A DNA stretch of 23,774 bases from an uncultured Capnocytophaga sp. (lineage in GTDB: Bacteria; Bacteroidota; Bacteroidia; Flavobacteriales; Flavobacteriaceae), in contig NZ_CALHGG010000037.1 of assembly GCF_938029845.1 (NCBI RefSeq), positions 1 to 23,774 of the forward strand, given 5' to 3'. Positions 23,534 through 23,774 of the stretch are shown in pieces. Position 1 is the first letter of the stretch, and each line of letters opens with the position of its first letter. The notes beneath the pieces were generated by a model. It was not told the DNA's origin. It searched no databases and saw nothing but the letters and a program-made list of their open reading frames with translations. The position numbers and the translations under genes are program-made.

Positions 23534-23774
23534 ATGAATTTTATCGCTGAAAACCAAACCGAATATCAGGCATTCTTTACTTTTTGGGGAGAGGAAGAGT
23601 CTGAAATTGAGGTCTGTTTTGATGCCAAACGCCACTTTACAGAAGAAGAAAAACAAGAAGTATTTCGGCAAGTAGAAGCCAAAGTACAATGGTTGGAGGG
23701 CAACAAGGAAGCTGTTTTACAGTTTCTCCTCAAAAATGAAGAGGTAAGAGAACTCTTTGAAGTAGCCCAAGAAG
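23534..23774 (+). CDS. Small acidic protein, DUF2262/DUF2004-like, 3' end outside the window
   Basis: The frame opens at ATG 23534 and runs to the window edge (80 codons visible). The product begins Met-Asn-Phe-Ile-Ala-Glu-Asn-Gln-Thr, then Phe-Phe-Thr-Phe-Trp-Gly-Glu-Glu-Glu-Ser-Glu-Ile-Glu-Val, followed by a charged helix ending near Val-Gln-Trp-Leu-Glu-Gly-Asn. The strand-then-helix order resembles its neighbour at 23028 and the protein at 2339. It has no signal peptide. Assignment to DUF2262 or a sister family is an inference from this pattern. The ORF seems real because its codon use resembles its neighbours and it starts a normal distance after the preceding stop. Confidence 0.6.
   Translation, partial: MNFIAENQTEYQAFFTFWGEEESEIEVCFDAKRHFTEEEKQEVFRQVEAKVQWLEGNKEAVLQFLLKNEEVRELFEVAQE

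Overview
The window looks like a chromosomal segment from a Bacteroidota bacterium of class Flavobacteriia, most likely Capnocytophaga or a close relative. The evidence is low GC with A/T-rich intergenic DNA, repeated TAnnTTTG promoter elements (often with an upstream TTG or TTTG 18-23 bases away), few recognisable Shine-Dalgarno sequences, SusC/SusD outer-membrane import pairs, and lipoproteins of types common in this phylum. The genus is an inference. No tRNA, rRNA, CRISPR array, IS transposase or phage gene was seen.

Left flank (1-2860). It holds the 3' end of an outer-membrane beta-barrel gene and an intergenic stretch with a MITE-like inverted-repeat element. Next comes a strong-looking promoter driving a 25-codon ORF that may be the stump of an AbiEi-type antitoxin gene. 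Two minus-strand genes follow (a Dps ferritin-like protein and a SemiSWEET sugar transporter whose PQ motif reads DQ), then a small cytosolic DUF2004/DUF2262-like protein.

Centre (2870-17890). Two tandem copies of the same four-gene operon lie head to tail. Each is SusC-like TonB-dependent transporter, SusD-like lipoprotein, HExxH zinc-metallohydrolase lipoprotein (Peptidase_Mx1 / TIGR04549 type), then DUF4302 lipoprotein. Each has its own TAnnTTTG promoter and a rho-independent terminator. Within each operon the gaps are 1-16 bases. The copies have clearly diverged, but the last ~25 bases of the leader and the signal-peptide region of SusC remain nearly identical. No glycosidase, sulfatase, ECF sigma or anti-sigma factor accompanies them. 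A peptide, glycopeptide or other protein-derived ligand therefore seems likelier than a polysaccharide, but the substrate is unknown. The inferred mode of action is that the surface lipoproteins (DUF4302 and the hydrolase) bind and process a ligand, SusD caps the SusC barrel, and TonB drives uptake.

Right flank (17890-23774). A C69-family dipeptidase survives only as a C-terminal remnant, broken at a short direct-repeat region. A complete RND-type (AcrB-like) inner-membrane efflux pump follows with its own promoter and no adaptor or outer-membrane channel gene beside it. After it come a secreted M48 zinc protease, a DUF2004 protein, and the start of another small acidic protein of the same general type. 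The last gene runs off the window.
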